A stretch of 6,740 nt of DNA from Firmicutes bacterium UBA3936. Its GTDB lineage: Bacteria; Bacillota; Dethiobacteria; Dethiobacterales; Dethiobacteraceae. The notes under the pieces were generated by a model. The model worked only from the letters and a program-made list of their open reading frames with translations. It had not been told where the DNA came from and made no database searches. A program made the translations under genes and the position numbers. Of this stretch, positions 1 through 6,369 are shown one piece after another. Each line of letters begins with the position of its first letter. The first letter of the stretch is position 1. The stretch spans positions 1 to 6,740 of the forward strand of contig DGEC01000122.1 in assembly GCA_002385745.1 (NCBI GenBank), written 5' to 3'.

Positions 1-19
1 AGATGTGTATAAGAGACAG
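1..19. other. Tn5/Nextera mosaic-end adapter remnant (left)
   Basis: The first 19 bases, AGATGTGTATAAGAGACAG, are identical to the synthetic Tn5 mosaic end used in Nextera tagmentation. The same sequence appears as its reverse complement at the other end of the window. This is untrimmed library sequence, so genomic DNA begins at base 20. Anything that reads into it, here the 3' end of metQ, is artificially truncated. Confidence 0.97.
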
Positions 20-269
20 CAATTGTTTTATCCTTCAAAGCCGGGTTGATTAATACATAATCCGTAAACTCTTCAATTTCAAGCTCGATGCCTTCTTTTT
101 CCAGCAGCGGCTTAACCACTTCCAGAATTTCCGCGTGCGGTTTTGCGGTAGCCCCCACCACCAGCTTTCCGGGTCCGGCGTCATTATCGCCTGAATTATT
201 GCCTCCGCAACCGGCCAGGGCAGCCGTAAACAACACCAGAGAACATATCAGTACAATAAGTTTTTTCAT
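20..269 (-). CDS. metQ: MetQ/NlpA-family methionine-binding lipoprotein, 3'-truncated by contig end
   Basis: This is the substrate-binding lipoprotein of a methionine ABC importer, anchored outside the cytoplasmic membrane to deliver methionine to MetI. Only the first 83 codons remain. The N-terminus MKKLIVLICSLVLF is a lipoprotein signal peptide ending in the lipobox LAGC, with the lipidated cysteine at residue 21. A short Asn/Gly/Asp-rich linker follows, then GATAKPHAEILEVVKPLLEK and EFTDYV, the characteristic start of NlpA/MetQ mature domains. The ATG at 269 lies just after the metI stop, and a G-rich Shine-Dalgarno (GAGGGGG, about 279-285) sits inside the metI 3' end with about 9 nt spacing. 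A full family member is about 270 residues, so roughly two thirds is missing because the clone ends in adapter. Nothing visible suggests a biological truncation. Methionine specificity is inferred from the metN-metI context. Confidence 0.9.
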
Positions 270-275
270 TTATTA

Positions 276-938
276 CTACCCCCTCTTTTTATTGATTCTT
301 TGGGCGAGATTATCGCCAAGCATTTGCACTCCCTGAACAAGTATGATCAGGACAATCACTGTCGGCCACATAATTGAATTGTCATAGCGCTGGTAGCCGT
401 AATAATAAGCCAGTGTACCAAGACCACCTCCCCCTACAATTCCAGCCATGGCCGAGTAGCCCACCAGGCTGATGGCTGTTATGGCAACACCTAAAATTAA
501 GGAAGGTTTGGCTTCCGGCAGCATAACTTTGGTAATAATTGACCAGGTACCTGCCCCCATAGACAAGGCCGCTTCAATTAAGCCCCATTCAATTTCCTTC
601 AGCGAAGTTTCCACCAGGCGGGCGACAAAGGGTATGGCAGCCAAAGTAAGCGGTACTATGGAAGCCACGGTGCCGATATATGTCCCCACCAGCAGGCGGG
701 TTATGGGAATAATTAAGATTAAAAAGATAATAAAAGGTATCGAACGCACAGCATTGATAATCCACCCCAACACCCGGTTAATTGGCTTGTTTTCCATGAT
801 ATGGCCCGGTGAGGTAACAACCAGTATAACACCCAGGGGCAGTCCGAGCAAATAACTGAAAACAGTTGACAAGACAACCATGTAGACAGTTTCCCAGGTA
901 GCCAAAAGCAACCTTTCCACTAGCCAGGCATCAAACAT
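276..938 (-). CDS. metI: MetI, methionine ABC transporter permease
   Basis: Integral membrane subunit of the MetNIQ importer, acting as a homodimer through which methionine passes. The 220-residue length fits the MetI family, about 217 residues in E. coli. The protein has about five hydrophobic segments (roughly residues 12-42, 56-80, 85-107, 145-170 and 190-208). The cytoplasmic EAA loop, which couples to the ATPase, is visible as EAALSMGAG followed by LPEAKP (residues 122-145). The segment VGYSAMAGIVGGGGLG (about 159-174) is the conserved MetI region after that loop. The start ATG overlaps the metN stop by 8 nt (931-938), which suggests translational coupling. At the other end the stop TAG is followed in the same frame by TAA TAA and then the metQ ATG. 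Confidence 0.95.
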   Translation of the reverse strand: MFDAWLVERLLLATWETVYMVVLSTVFSYLLGLPLGVILVVTSPGHIMENKPINRVLGWIINAVRSIPFIIFLILIIPITRLLVGTYIGTVASIVPLTLAAIPFVARLVETSLKEIEWGLIEAALSMGAGTWSIITKVMLPEAKPSLILGVAITAISLVGYSAMAGIVGGGGLGTLAYYYGYQRYDNSIMWPTVIVLIILVQGVQMLGDNLAQRINKKRG

Positions 939-1962
939 TATTTAACACCTCTATTTCCAAACCCCGGCTGCGCAGATAATCCATGGCATCTTGCAGTACC
1001 CGGGACGGCCCGCTCAATTCCAGAGTCAGGTTGCCAAAAGGTATGTCTTTAATCCGGTCGATGTTGCCGTAAAGGATATTGGCAGCAATATCATACTTGC
1101 GAATCATGGAAGAAATCACAGGTTCGCCTGCCGAAGCGCCGATAAAGGCAACCCGGACAAGCACAGCCTCAGTCTGCCCGTCACCTGTCCCGGAACCCTG
1201 CAGCAATTCAGTAGGAAGCTCTTTGCCGATTACCGTTTCAACAAAACTGCGCGCAACTGGCGAACCGGGAGCGGCAAAAACGTTGAGGACATCGCCTACC
1301 TCGACAATGCGGGAATTGTCAATCACCGCCACCCGGTCGCATACCTCTTTGATTACGTTCATATCGTGGGTAATAAGTAAAATAGTGAGGTTGAATTTGC
1401 TGTTGATATCCCTGAGCAGCTTTAAAATAGACCGGGTGGTCTGGGGGTCAAGGGCCGAGGTGGCTTCATCGGACAGGAGCAGCTTCGGGTTGTTGGCCAG
1501 CGCCCGGGCAATGCCGACCCTTTGTTTTTGCCCACCGCTCAGCTGGCTTGGGTAGGCTTCCGCTTTCTCGGTCAGTCCCACCAGTTCCAAAAGTTCAAGG
1601 GTCCGCTTGACAGCCTTCCTGTGAGGCACTTTGGCAATTTCCAGGGGGAACATGACATTGCCAAAAACCGTCCTGGAGGACAACAGGTTAAAATGCTGAA
1701 AAATCATGCCTATTTTTTGCCGGGCAGCTCTCAACTCATGTTTTTTAAATGTGGTAATCTCCCGGCCGTCCACCATAATTGAGCCTGCCGTCGGTTTTTC
1801 CAGCATATTGATACACCTGATCAGTGTACTTTTACCTGCCCCGCTCAGACCGATAATGCCGAAAATTTCTCCCTTTTTTACAGTAAGGCTGACATCATCC
1901 AAAGCGGTTATTTTTTGTTTAGCGACCGTAAAGATCTTGGTCAGGTTTTTTATTTCAATCAA
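931..1962 (-). CDS. metN: MetN, methionine ABC transporter ATP-binding protein
   Basis: Cytoplasmic ATPase driving methionine import with MetI and MetQ. From the chosen start it has 343 residues, the length of E. coli MetN. Visible motifs are Walker A GLSGAGKST (38-46), Q-loop glutamine in IFQHFNLL (about 89), signature LSGGQKQR (from 141), Walker B LLLSDE (161-166) and H-loop ITHD (His about 199). The last ~75 residues form a NIL domain (AVLVRVAFIG to LEIEVLNNV), the ACT-like module that in this family binds methionine and inhibits transport. I chose the TTG at 1962-1960. GGGAGG (1971-1976) lies 8 nt upstream, and the resulting N-terminus MIEIKNLTKIF matches the family. An in-frame ATG at 1980 would add six residues but would place that Shine-Dalgarno inside the gene. 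The stop overlaps the metI start. Confidence 0.95.
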   Translation of the reverse strand: MIEIKNLTKIFTVAKQKITALDDVSLTVKKGEIFGIIGLSGAGKSTLIRCINMLEKPTAGSIMVDGREITTFKKHELRAARQKIGMIFQHFNLLSSRTVFGNVMFPLEIAKVPHRKAVKRTLELLELVGLTEKAEAYPSQLSGGQKQRVGIARALANNPKLLLSDEATSALDPQTTRSILKLLRDINSKFNLTILLITHDMNVIKEVCDRVAVIDNSRIVEVGDVLNVFAAPGSPVARSFVETVIGKELPTELLQGSGTGDGQTEAVLVRVAFIGASAGEPVISSMIRKYDIAANILYGNIDRIKDIPFGNLTLELSGPSRVLQDAMDYLRSRGLEIEVLNNV

Positions 1963-1980
1963 TACAATGCCCTCCCGCAT

Positions 1981-1995
1981 TGCCGGCGCCCGGCA
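1981..1995 (-). promoter_or_regulatory. GC-rich hairpin directly before the metN translation start region
   Basis: On the minus strand TGCCGG-GCG-CCGGCA forms a perfect 6-bp stem with a 3-nt loop. It ends 4 nt before the metN Shine-Dalgarno GGGAGG (1971-1976). There is no T-run, so it is not an intrinsic terminator. Its position could affect ribosome access to metN, but the stem does not include the Shine-Dalgarno itself. The function is unproven. Confidence 0.4.
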
Positions 1996-2013
1996 AGCCC
2001 TTTGCAGTTGGTC

Positions 2014-2042
2014 ATCATAGCAATAGTTATTTCATCAATAAA
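2014..2042 (-). promoter_or_regulatory. Weak candidate promoter for metNIQ
   Basis: The minus strand carries TATGAT (2019-2014), a good sigma-70/SigA -10 match, about 50 nt upstream of the metN TTG start. The hexamer 17 nt further upstream, TTTATT (2042-2037), is a poor -35. The stretch is AT-rich and follows a run of seven Ts, so a promoter here is plausible. Only the -10 element supports it, and metNIQ could also be transcribed from further upstream. Confidence 0.25.
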
Positions 2043-2159
2043 ACAAAAAAACCTGCTGCGACCACAGACAAAAAATCGCACCTTCCATTTAGAAAGCACA
2101 GGAAGGCTTATTGCCGAGGCTGATACCGACCATACAGTCCTATATTATCATCAAAATAC

Positions 2160-2390
2160 TTATAAGACAATCGCTAAAGGTTGGTATAAGTCAGGCTCCT
2201 CCACGGAAATGCTTCCGTCCGAATTGACTCTTGTATGCATAAAAAAGTTAACGGGATGAATAATTGAATGTTTTGCCTTTAAACAGGCGTTGATATTATC
2301 AAGGCAATTGGGATGTCCTTTGCCGTTTTGATAGAAATAATCATACATCTCCCTCATACTAATTCCCTTTTCAAACCGTCCTTTCTTCAC
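2160..2390 (-). pseudogene. Fragment of a DUF1989 (urea carboxylase-associated) protein
   Basis: The open frame encodes about 76 residues containing GHPNCLDNINACL, then HPVNFFMHTRVNSDGSISVEEP. From memory of the family, this is the conserved central part of DUF1989 / urea amidolyase-associated proteins: a MYE..G..GHPNC.DNL..AL motif followed by DPFN.FMNT.V.PDG. Family members are about 200 residues long. Here the ~100 N-terminal residues are absent, because the frame is closed by TAA immediately before the GTG at 2390. Homology stops at YQP, with a stop soon after. A different frame just downstream reads DCMVGIS (about 2139-2119), like the family's MDC.V.IS motif, which points to a frameshift or small rearrangement in addition to the 5' loss. 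The GTG lacks an ideally spaced Shine-Dalgarno. It is most likely a relic. A short expressed protein cannot be excluded, but it would lack most of the fold. Confidence 0.68.
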
Positions 2391-2415
2391 TTACCTGTGT
2401 TAGGTTAAACTTGTC

Positions 2416-2427
2416 AACAATATTGTT
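2416..2427. repeat. 12-bp perfect palindrome overlapping a TTGACA hexamer
   Basis: AACAATATTGTT is a perfect inverted repeat. On the minus strand it runs directly into TTGACA (2417-2412), a consensus -35 hexamer sharing two bases with the palindrome. No good -10 lies 16-18 nt further on (GTAAGT at 17 nt). It could be an operator for a promoter reading towards the DUF1989 relic and metNIQ, or chance in an AT-rich patch. Confidence 0.3.
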
Positions 2428-2530
2428 CTTTAGGGGTTGCCGCCCCTTCGACGGACCTGCGGTTCTGACCGCCCTGCAAGATTAAGGGGTCGGATAGAAA
2501 GGGCAGGTCAGGGTATAATTTCCTATACGA

Positions 2531-2567
2531 TAAGAAGAAAGCAGCGCAAGGCAAACGCCCGCGCTGC
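2531..2567 (-). terminator. Intrinsic terminator of the hyd operon
   Basis: Starting 17 nt after the hydG stop, the minus strand forms a stem GCAGCGC (2567-2561) with GCGCTGC (2547-2541). An inner GGC-GTTT-GCC extension (2559-2550) is separated from it by a 1 nt / 2 nt internal loop. The pyrimidine tail TTTCTTCTTA (2540-2531) follows. This is a GC-rich hairpin with a T-rich tail, placed as expected for the end of the regulator-hydE-hydF-hydG transcript. Read on the plus strand the stem is followed by CTTTCCTTTT, so weak bidirectional activity is possible. Confidence 0.8.
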
Positions 2568-2584
2568 CTTTCCTTTTCCCCTGC

Positions 2585-4024
2585 CTAAAAGTACAAATCC
2601 CGCACGCCCTGTTCAATCCGGTCAAGTCTTTTTTTCGTCAGTTCCCGTACCTTTTCGTCTTTTATCTCCGCCAAATGTTCGGCAATAACTTTTTCACCCA
2701 GCTCGCGTGTGGCAGGCGATGCATAATCAAGCAGGTATTCTTTAAAGGTTAGAATGGCATTGGGCTGGCAGACATTTTGGATCTCGCCCGTTTTTGCGAG
2801 AGACATAAAACGGTCGCCTGTCCTGCCCTGGCGGTAGCATGCCGTGCAGAAACTGGGAAGATAGCCCGATGCACAAACACTGTTCATAACCTCATCCACA
2901 CTGCGGTGGTCATCCACCGCAAACTGCGGCGGTGCATCGTCGTCCTCTGCAGCCCTGCGCTCTTCTTCTTCTTCCTTATATCCTCCCACGCCCGTGCTGC
3001 TGGCGGCGGAAATCTGGGAAATGCCGTAGTTTATCAGGCGGTCGCGAAAGGCGGGGCTTTCCCTGGTAGACAAAATCAAGCCGGTATACGGTACGGCAAG
3101 GCGCAATATGGCAATTATTTTGGCAAAATCGGCATCCCTGACCAGATAGGGGAAATTATCCAGGCTAACGCCGGTTGCCGGGCGCAGGCGGGGAACAGAT
3201 ATGGTATGCGGGCCCACGCCAAAGCGCTCTTCCAGGTGCTGCACATGCTGCAGCAAGGCCAAAACTTCAAATTTGTAGTCATACAAGCCAAAAAGCACGC
3301 CGAAGCCCACATCATCTATACCGGCCAGCATGGCCCTGTCATGCGCCGTTGTATGCCAGTCATAATCGCTTTTCGGCCCGGAAGGATGCATGACTTTATA
3401 GGTATCGCGGTGATATGTCTCCTGAAAAAGAATATAGGTCCCAATTTCCGCTTCCTTCAGGCGGCGGTAGTCTTCAACGGTTGTAGCGGCAATATTGACG
3501 TTAATCCGGCGGATGCTGCCGTTTTTGAATTTCAGGCTGTAAATTGTGCGGATGCAGTCCAGGATATAGTCGAGGGAACATTCTTCAGGATGCTCTCCCG
3601 CCTCCAGTGCCAGGCGCTTGTGCCCCATATTCTCCAGGAGCCTGACTTCCTGGGCCAGTTCTTCCTGAGTAAGCTTCCGCCGCTTAAACCGGTTATCCCG
3701 CCTGTAACCGCAGTATACACAGTTGTTAACACAATAATCGCTGACGTAGAGCGGAGCAAAAAGGACAAGCCGCTTGCCGTATATACGCTCTTTTACTTCC
3801 CCGGCTGCAGCAAACATTTCCGAGAGCAACTCTTCATCATCCGTCTGCAAAAGAACTGCCACTTCCCGCAGCGTTAAACCCTGAGCCTGCCGGGCTTTTT
3901 CAATAATGGCGGCCACTTCTGCTTTACCGGTATTCTTTGCTTCTTCAAGCAGCCTGTTAATTTCATCTTCTCTGATAAAGTCTGCTTTTTCCCACTCCTG
4001 CATTTTGAGAGCCGCTTTAACCAT
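2585..4024 (-). CDS. hydG: HydG, [FeFe]-hydrogenase maturase (radical SAM tyrosine lyase)
   Basis: HydG cleaves tyrosine with SAM to p-cresol and dehydroglycine, and converts the latter into the CO and cyanide ligands of an Fe-Cys synthon for the H-cluster. The 479 residues match the family length. The radical-SAM CX3CX2C motif is at C98, C102 and C105 (YCVNNCVYCGY). The C-terminal CX2CX22C motif that binds the auxiliary cluster is at C393, C396 and C419 (FCTACYRQG to QNVCQPN) and separates HydG from the related ThiH. Conserved family stretches such as SVPRLRPA (277-284) and DDHRSVDEV (371-379) are present. A charged run, GGYKEEEEERRAAEDDDAPP (347-366), looks longer and more acidic than usual. 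The ATG at 4024 overlaps the hydF stop by 8 nt. A later in-frame ATG (M8) lacks a Shine-Dalgarno. This is the last gene of the operon and is followed by a terminator. Confidence 0.96.
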   Translation of the reverse strand: MVKAALKMQEWEKADFIREDEINRLLEEAKNTGKAEVAAIIEKARQAQGLTLREVAVLLQTDDEELLSEMFAAAGEVKERIYGKRLVLFAPLYVSDYCVNNCVYCGYRRDNRFKRRKLTQEELAQEVRLLENMGHKRLALEAGEHPEECSLDYILDCIRTIYSLKFKNGSIRRINVNIAATTVEDYRRLKEAEIGTYILFQETYHRDTYKVMHPSGPKSDYDWHTTAHDRAMLAGIDDVGFGVLFGLYDYKFEVLALLQHVQHLEERFGVGPHTISVPRLRPATGVSLDNFPYLVRDADFAKIIAILRLAVPYTGLILSTRESPAFRDRLINYGISQISAASSTGVGGYKEEEEERRAAEDDDAPPQFAVDDHRSVDEVMNSVCASGYLPSFCTACYRQGRTGDRFMSLAKTGEIQNVCQPNAILTFKEYLLDYASPATRELGEKVIAEHLAEIKDEKVRELTKKRLDRIEQGVRDLYF

Positions 4025-5273
4025 GTTTTTTCATCTGCCTTTCTTCATAGTATTCAGGGAATATTTGCCCAGCAATCTCCGGGAACGGAGACAAAGCCCG
4101 GGGCAAAATCCCTACTAAATAGGCTATGGCAACACCGTAATTAACTACGGGAACGCCGGCCGCCTTGGCCTGGGCCATACGGGACAGCATTTCCCGCCTG
4201 TTTATCATACAGCCGCCACAGTGCAAAACCAGCTTGTAATCCGGTAGATCCTCCGGAAAAGAAAATCCGGAAGACCAGCTAAACTGCAATTTTCCTCCTA
4301 CTCTCTTCTCCAGCAAACGGGGCAGCTTTACCCGCCCGATGTCATCTTCCACGCGGTGGTGCGTACATGCTTCCGCCACCAGTACTTTATCCCCCGGCTT
4401 CAGGCTGTCTATGGCCAGCGCTCCTGCCGCCAGGCCGGCCAGATCTCCCTTTTGCCGGGCAAAAAGAATAGAGAAAGAAGTGAGCAGGACATCAGGAGGC
4501 GTCTCTTTTGCCACCTGCTTAAATACCTGGGAATCGGTAATAACAATTTTCGGTTTGCGGGACTGCTGCCGGATGGTTTCCCCGATTCTGTCATCCTTGC
4601 AGACCACGGCAACGGCATTGTGATCCAGAATATCCCGCAGGGTCTGAACCTGGGGCAAGATCAGCCTTCCTTTGGGTGCCGCCTGATCAATAGGGACAAT
4701 TAAAACAACTATGTCCCCCGGCTCCAGCAAATCACCCACCAGCGGTCGGTCGTCCCACCCCGGCGGCGCCGAACGGATTAAAGCAATTTTTAAATCTTCG
4801 ATGCCGTCTCCCGTCAGTGCACTGACAGGCACCGCGGTAATACCCATTTTCTTCAGTTCCGACTTGAGTTCCGAAGAAACAGGCAGCAAATCAATTTTAT
4901 TTAAGGCAGCCACCACAGGCAGCTTTTTATCCCGGCAGGCTGCAAGCAAATCCCTTTCAAGGGCAGACAGCATCCTGTCCGCCTCCAGTACCAGTAAAAC
5001 AAGATCGGCCTGATTTAAAACCTGGCGGGAACGCTTGACCCGCAGTTTCCCCAGTTCGCCCTCATCATCCAGCCCTGCCGTATCAATCAGCACCACCGGT
5101 CCCAAGGGAGGAATCTCCATGGCTTTAAAAACAGGGTCGGTAGTTGTTCCGGGCACATCCGAAACCAGGGCAATCTGCTGGTTGGTTACGGCATTAATCA
5201 GGCTGGATTTGCCGGCATTGCGGCGGCCGAACAGTGCAATCTGCAGGCGGTTTGACCTTGGGGTGGTCTGCAT
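4017..5273 (-). CDS. hydF: HydF, [FeFe]-hydrogenase maturation GTPase and scaffold
   Basis: HydF is the cytoplasmic GTPase scaffold on which the two-iron subcluster is assembled and then passed to apo-hydrogenase. It has 418 residues from the chosen ATG. The N-terminal GTPase domain shows G1 GRRNAGKS (16-23), the G2 threonines in PGTTTDP (41-47), G3 DTAG (64-67), G4 NKID (125-128) and G5 SAL (151-153). The C-terminal cluster-binding motif CxHx45HCxxC is complete: C303, H305, H351, C352 and C355. The ATG at 5273 has GAGG 8 nt upstream and gives MQTTPRSNRLQIALFGRRNAG, matching the family start. A GTG at 5282 with AGGAG 6 nt upstream is possible and would add three residues. The gap to the hydE stop is 18 nt, and the TAG of hydE is part of TAGGAG. 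The stop overlaps the hydG start (ATGGTTAA). Confidence 0.96.
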   Translation of the reverse strand: MQTTPRSNRLQIALFGRRNAGKSSLINAVTNQQIALVSDVPGTTTDPVFKAMEIPPLGPVVLIDTAGLDDEGELGKLRVKRSRQVLNQADLVLLVLEADRMLSALERDLLAACRDKKLPVVAALNKIDLLPVSSELKSELKKMGITAVPVSALTGDGIEDLKIALIRSAPPGWDDRPLVGDLLEPGDIVVLIVPIDQAAPKGRLILPQVQTLRDILDHNAVAVVCKDDRIGETIRQQSRKPKIVITDSQVFKQVAKETPPDVLLTSFSILFARQKGDLAGLAAGALAIDSLKPGDKVLVAEACTHHRVEDDIGRVKLPRLLEKRVGGKLQFSWSSGFSFPEDLPDYKLVLHCGGCMINRREMLSRMAQAKAAGVPVVNYGVAIAYLVGILPRALSPFPEIAGQIFPEYYEERQMKKHG

Positions 5274-5291
5274 AAACAACACCTCTTTCTC

Positions 5292-6356
5292 CTAGCTTAC
5301 AGCCCGGCTGAATTTTCTTTTCGGGCTGTGTCCCTGGTCCCCGGCTACCGTTCTTCCCAGGGCCGTGATCATATTTTCAAGCTGCCGGCGGCCGGCGACC
5401 GGCATTGTCTTTTCGGCACGGCTTTTGTTGGGGTAAATTTCATACAGGTTCTTGTACTCGCTTGGCGTGACGTTGGGCATTACCACATTTGCCCCGCTGC
5501 AAAGCGCCCTTTCCCTGCCGTCACCGGCAATTGTAAATAGAGCCGTAGTAGCTGGCAGGTGGGCAAGGGGCAGCAAAAGCCGCGCCACAGCCAGCATCTT
5601 TAGGGTCATATCAACCGGGCCGGGAGGATATTCTGCCAGAGGGGTGGACGGGTGGGGGATAAACGGTCCAATCCCGGCCATCTCAACATCCAGTTCCTTC
5701 AGCAGCAGCAGATCGTCAGCCAGTGTTTCAATTGTCTGTCCCGGCAGTCCCACCATGCAGCCGGAACCGACTTGGTAGCCCAGTTCGCTTAACTGGCGCA
5801 AGCAGTCAATACGAGAGGCCAGGGTCTTGCCAGGGTGCAGCTTTTTGTAGAGTTCCGGGTCAGCCGTTTCATGCTTGATTAAGTACCTGTCTGCTCCCGC
5901 CTTGTGCCACAGGCGGTATTCTTCATAGGGCCGCTCGCCCAGGCTTAAAGTAACGGCAACCCCCAGCTTCTTCAACCTGCGGCAGATATCGGCAATCGCG
6001 TCGGCATCATAAGTGCTGTCCTCACCTGACTGCAGTACAATTGTCCGGTAGCCAATTGAAACTGCAGAGGCAGCAGCCTTGTAGATGGCATCTGCGTCCA
6101 TGCGGTAGCGCCGCAAATTCTTATTGGCGCAGCGCAGCCCGCAGTAAAGACAGTTGCGGCTGCAGTAATTGGAAAACTCAATAATTCCCCGCAGGTGGAC
6201 AGCATCCCCTACGTATTGTCTGCGGACGGAATCCGCCGCCTGAAACAATTCATAATCGTGAGAATTTTCACATGACAAAATAAGAATAATATCGTCCCTG
6301 CTCAAGCTGTGCTCTCTCACAGCTTTGCTGATGATTTGCCGGATTTGCTGTTTCAC
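5292..6356 (-). CDS. hydE: HydE, [FeFe]-hydrogenase maturase (radical SAM)
   Basis: HydE is the radical-SAM enzyme that takes up the HydG product and converts it towards the diiron azadithiolate precursor loaded onto HydF. The length is 354 residues, as in the family. The CX3CX2C motif is C65, C69 and C72 (NYCSRNCLYCGLR). BioB/HydE-like features follow: VLQSGED (107-113), SLGERPYEEY (138-147), KHETADPELYKKLHP (161-175), GSGCMVGLPGQT (197-208) and GPFIPHPSTPLA (230-241). The region after LYEIYPNK (304-311), where some HydE proteins carry three cysteines for an optional second cluster, here has no cysteine. The GTG start at 6356 has AGGGGTGG (6371-6364) about 7 nt upstream, overlapping the regulator stop, and the intergenic gap is 13 nt. 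The tail after residue 335 is basic and probably disordered. Confidence 0.95.
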   Translation of the reverse strand: MKQQIRQIISKAVREHSLSRDDIILILSCENSHDYELFQAADSVRRQYVGDAVHLRGIIEFSNYCSRNCLYCGLRCANKNLRRYRMDADAIYKAAASAVSIGYRTIVLQSGEDSTYDADAIADICRRLKKLGVAVTLSLGERPYEEYRLWHKAGADRYLIKHETADPELYKKLHPGKTLASRIDCLRQLSELGYQVGSGCMVGLPGQTIETLADDLLLLKELDVEMAGIGPFIPHPSTPLAEYPPGPVDMTLKMLAVARLLLPLAHLPATTALFTIAGDGRERALCSGANVVMPNVTPSEYKNLYEIYPNKSRAEKTMPVAGRRQLENMITALGRTVAGDQGHSPKRKFSRAVS

Positions 6357-6369
6357 TCAACCACCACCC

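Larger units (their letters stand above)
1963..2584. other. Region without an intact gene between hydG and metN
   Basis: These 622 nt contain the hydG terminator (2531-2567), a decayed DUF1989 gene fragment (2160-2390, with possible remains to about 2119), small palindromes at 2416-2427, 2432-2447 and 2460-2473, and the metN leader with a GC-rich hairpin at 1981-1995. I looked on the minus strand for a SAM-I (S-box) core, a T-box antiterminator consensus and other common riboswitch cores and did not find a convincing one. I saw no tRNA and no direct repeats. Confidence 0.7.

Noticed and set aside
2041..2065. T-run after GGTCGCAGCAGG on the minus strand as a second terminator before metN
   Set aside because: Only a weak 4-bp stem with a wobble (CTGT/GCAG) can be drawn before the seven Ts, too weak to call a terminator.
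2455..2480. Minus-strand AGGGCGGTCAGAACCGC as a T-box antiterminator
   Set aside because: The UGGN tRNA-end-binding bulge and the rest of the AGGGTGGNACCGCG consensus are missing. The sequence is just a 5-bp hairpin with a CAGA loop.
2514..2519. Perfect TATAAT on the plus strand as a promoter
   Set aside because: There is no TTGACA-like hexamer 16-18 nt upstream and no extended -10 TG. It would only transcribe into the hydG terminator and antisense to hydG.
2777..3877. Long plus-strand open frame (366 codons) opposite hydG
   Set aside because: It lies entirely antisense to hydG, shows no recognisable domain and has no credible start context. It is a shadow of a GC-rich, well-supported gene.
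2585..4024. HydG could be ThiH (thiamine tyrosine lyase)
   Set aside because: The complete C-terminal CX2CX22C motif and the hydE-hydF neighbours identify HydG. ThiH lacks that motif and sits with thi genes.
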